Part shown: positions 63,146 to 64,000 of the stretch, one piece after another | How the letters are laid out: each line of letters opens with the position of its first letter | Position numbering within the stretch: the first letter of the stretch is position 1 | Source: Kitasatospora herbaricolor | Lineage (GTDB): Bacteria; Actinomycetota; Actinomycetes; Streptomycetales; Streptomycetaceae | Length of the DNA stretch: 64,000 nucleotides | Assembly (NCBI RefSeq): GCF_030813695.1 | Contig: NZ_JAUSVA010000002.1 | Location: forward strand, 992,001-1,056,000 | Reading direction: 5' to 3' | Notes under the pieces: generated by a model | Told to the model about the DNA's origin: nothing | Seen by the model: only the letters and a program-made list of their open reading frames with translations | Database searches by the model: none | Made by a program: the position numbers and the translations under genes

Positions 63146-63895
63146 TCAGTCCGCCGCGGGCGCCACGGCCGTCGCGGGGGCGGTCGCCGGAGCCGCGGCG
63201 GTGCCCGGAGCGGCCGGCTCCGGCGCGGTGGTGCCGGTGGTGCCGGCGGCGGGTTCGGGTGCCGCGTCCAGCAGACCCTGCGCCTCGTCCTCCGCCCTGG
63301 CCTTCGCGGCCCGGCGCTTCAGCAGCCAGGCGGAGAAGGCCCCGCCGAGCGCGGCGAGCACCAGGCCCACCCAGGAGAAGCCCTTCAGCCACTGCTCGAC
63401 CACCTTGCCGACGTGGTAGACCAGCAGGGTCGTGCCACCGGCCCAGACCACACCGCCGAGCACGTTGGCGATCAGGAACTTCCAGTACGGCATCCGCAGC
63501 GCGCCGGCGAGCGGCCCGGCGAAGATCCGCAGCAGGGCGATGAACCGACCGAAGAAGACCGCCCACATGCCCCACTTCTGGAAGGACCGCTCCGCGCTCG
63601 CCAGGTGCTCAGGCCCGAAGTGCCGCGGGAACCTCCGCCCGAGCTTCTCGAACAGCGGCTTGCCGCCCCGGCGCCCGATCGAGTAGCCGATCGAGTCCCC
63701 GATGATGGCGCCGAGGATCGCGCAGATCGCGATCCACCACGGGCTGACCACACCGCGCGAGGACAGCAGGGCCGCCGAGACCAGCGCGATCTCGCCGGGC
63801 AGCGGGATGCCGAGGCTCTCCAGGCCGATGATCAGCGCGATCAGTGCGTACACCCAGCCAGGTGGGACGCTCTCGATCCAGGCGTCGATGTGCAA
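63146..63895 (-). CDS. DedA family membrane protein
   Basis: 249 residues. DedA/SNARE-associated-domain features: PLPGEIALVSAALLSSRG, GDSIGYSIGRRGGKPL and FFGRFIALLRIFAGPLAGALRMPYWKF with the conserved FGRF and arginines. DedA proteins are membrane proteins involved in lipid-carrier recycling and envelope homeostasis. An Ala/Pro/Thr-rich cytoplasmic tail of about 50 residues is added. The start is TTG at 63895 with GGAGGT eight bases upstream; no ATG or GTG in frame fits as well. Confidence 0.93.
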   Translation of the reverse strand: MHIDAWIESVPPGWVYALIALIIGLESLGIPLPGEIALVSAALLSSRGVVSPWWIAICAILGAIIGDSIGYSIGRRGGKPLFEKLGRRFPRHFGPEHLASAERSFQKWGMWAVFFGRFIALLRIFAGPLAGALRMPYWKFLIANVLGGVVWAGGTTLLVYHVGKVVEQWLKGFSWVGLVLAALGGAFSAWLLKRRAAKARAEDEAQGLLDAAPEPAAGTTGTTAPEPAAPGTAAAPATAPATAVAPAAD

Positions 63896-63966
63896 GGCCG
63901 GTTACCTCCGTGGCAGGACGAGACGGTGGTCTCGCCGTTTCAGGATTGCGCGGGTTCGGGGTGCGG

Positions 63967-63994
63967 TCCGGGGTGCGTCGGCCCGCACCCCGGA
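63967..63994. terminator. Hairpin at the window end
   Basis: Perfect 11-bp stem (63967-63977 and 63984-63994, 6-base loop), probably the terminator of a minus-strand gene beyond the window. Confidence 0.6.
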
Positions 63995-64000
63995 AGGGCA

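Overview
The window is 64 kb of very GC-rich DNA from a filamentous actinomycete, most probably Streptomyces or Kitasatospora. The basis is the strong G/C third-position bias, frequent GTG and TTG starts, many ATGA/GTGA/TTGA stop-start overlaps, and gene families typical of that group: CebEFG-like sugar uptake, SdhCAB beside a LysR gene, EfeUOB, DUF4232 lipoproteins, membrane Ser/Thr kinases and GH25 lysozymes. There are no rRNA genes, no tRNA genes I could recognise and no CRISPR array. One mobile element, an IS481-family insertion sequence, is present.

Layout. 1-3.8 kb: a sugar ABC operon (binding protein, two permeases) ending in a GH1 beta-glucosidase. 4.1-6.0 kb: glyoxylate carboligase (gcl) with its own promoter and IclR-type operators. 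6.2-12.4 kb: a GNAT enzyme, a membrane Ser/Thr kinase beside a protein with a related ectodomain, glutathione peroxidase, an ArsR/SRPBCC pair and a LysR regulator divergent from sdhCAB (12.5-15.9 kb). 16-20.5 kb: NAD(P)-binding protein, MFS transporter, DUF4232 lipoprotein and the IS481 element inserted exactly at the lipoprotein stop codon. 20.8-26.6 kb: a small monooxygenase, an Mrr-nuclease/TerD fusion, a Ser/Thr kinase whose frame is broken in a run of seven C residues, and a secreted HNH nuclease. 27.2-30.8 kb: the EfeUOB iron-uptake operon with an iron box. 31-37.7 kb: an orphan ABC ATPase, an adenylation domain fused to a membrane domain, an ATP-grasp ligase and small membrane proteins. 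37.8-42 kb: an acyltransferase/SGNH protein and a processive glycosyltransferase. 43-45.3 kb: two tandem GH25 lysozymes. 45.4-48.8 and 56.2-60.8 kb: a split catabolic regulon (TetR; SDR-SDR-quinone oxidoreductase; phosphotransferase-ACAD-ACAD-ACAD). 48.9-56 kb, lying between its two halves: a second sugar ABC operon, an amino-acid permease and a secreted hydrolase. 61-64 kb: Gfo/Idh oxidoreductase, O-methyltransferase and a DedA protein.

How genes work together. The two halves of the TetR region, 14.6 kb apart and facing each other, carry the same 23-bp operator block (46156-46178 and, inverted, 60808-60830) placed the same way over TTGACA promoters, so they probably form one regulon. Its content (two SDRs, an APH-type kinase of the ACAD10/11 or LvaA kind, three acyl-CoA dehydrogenases) suggests catabolism of a keto- or hydroxy-substituted acyl-CoA. 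The IS481 insertion makes two convergent genes share one CTAG for their stop codons. Candidates for less-described systems are the adenylation/membrane protein with the ATP-grasp ligase, and the Mrr-TerD fusion. Functions are inferred from sequence motifs only; no database search was possible.
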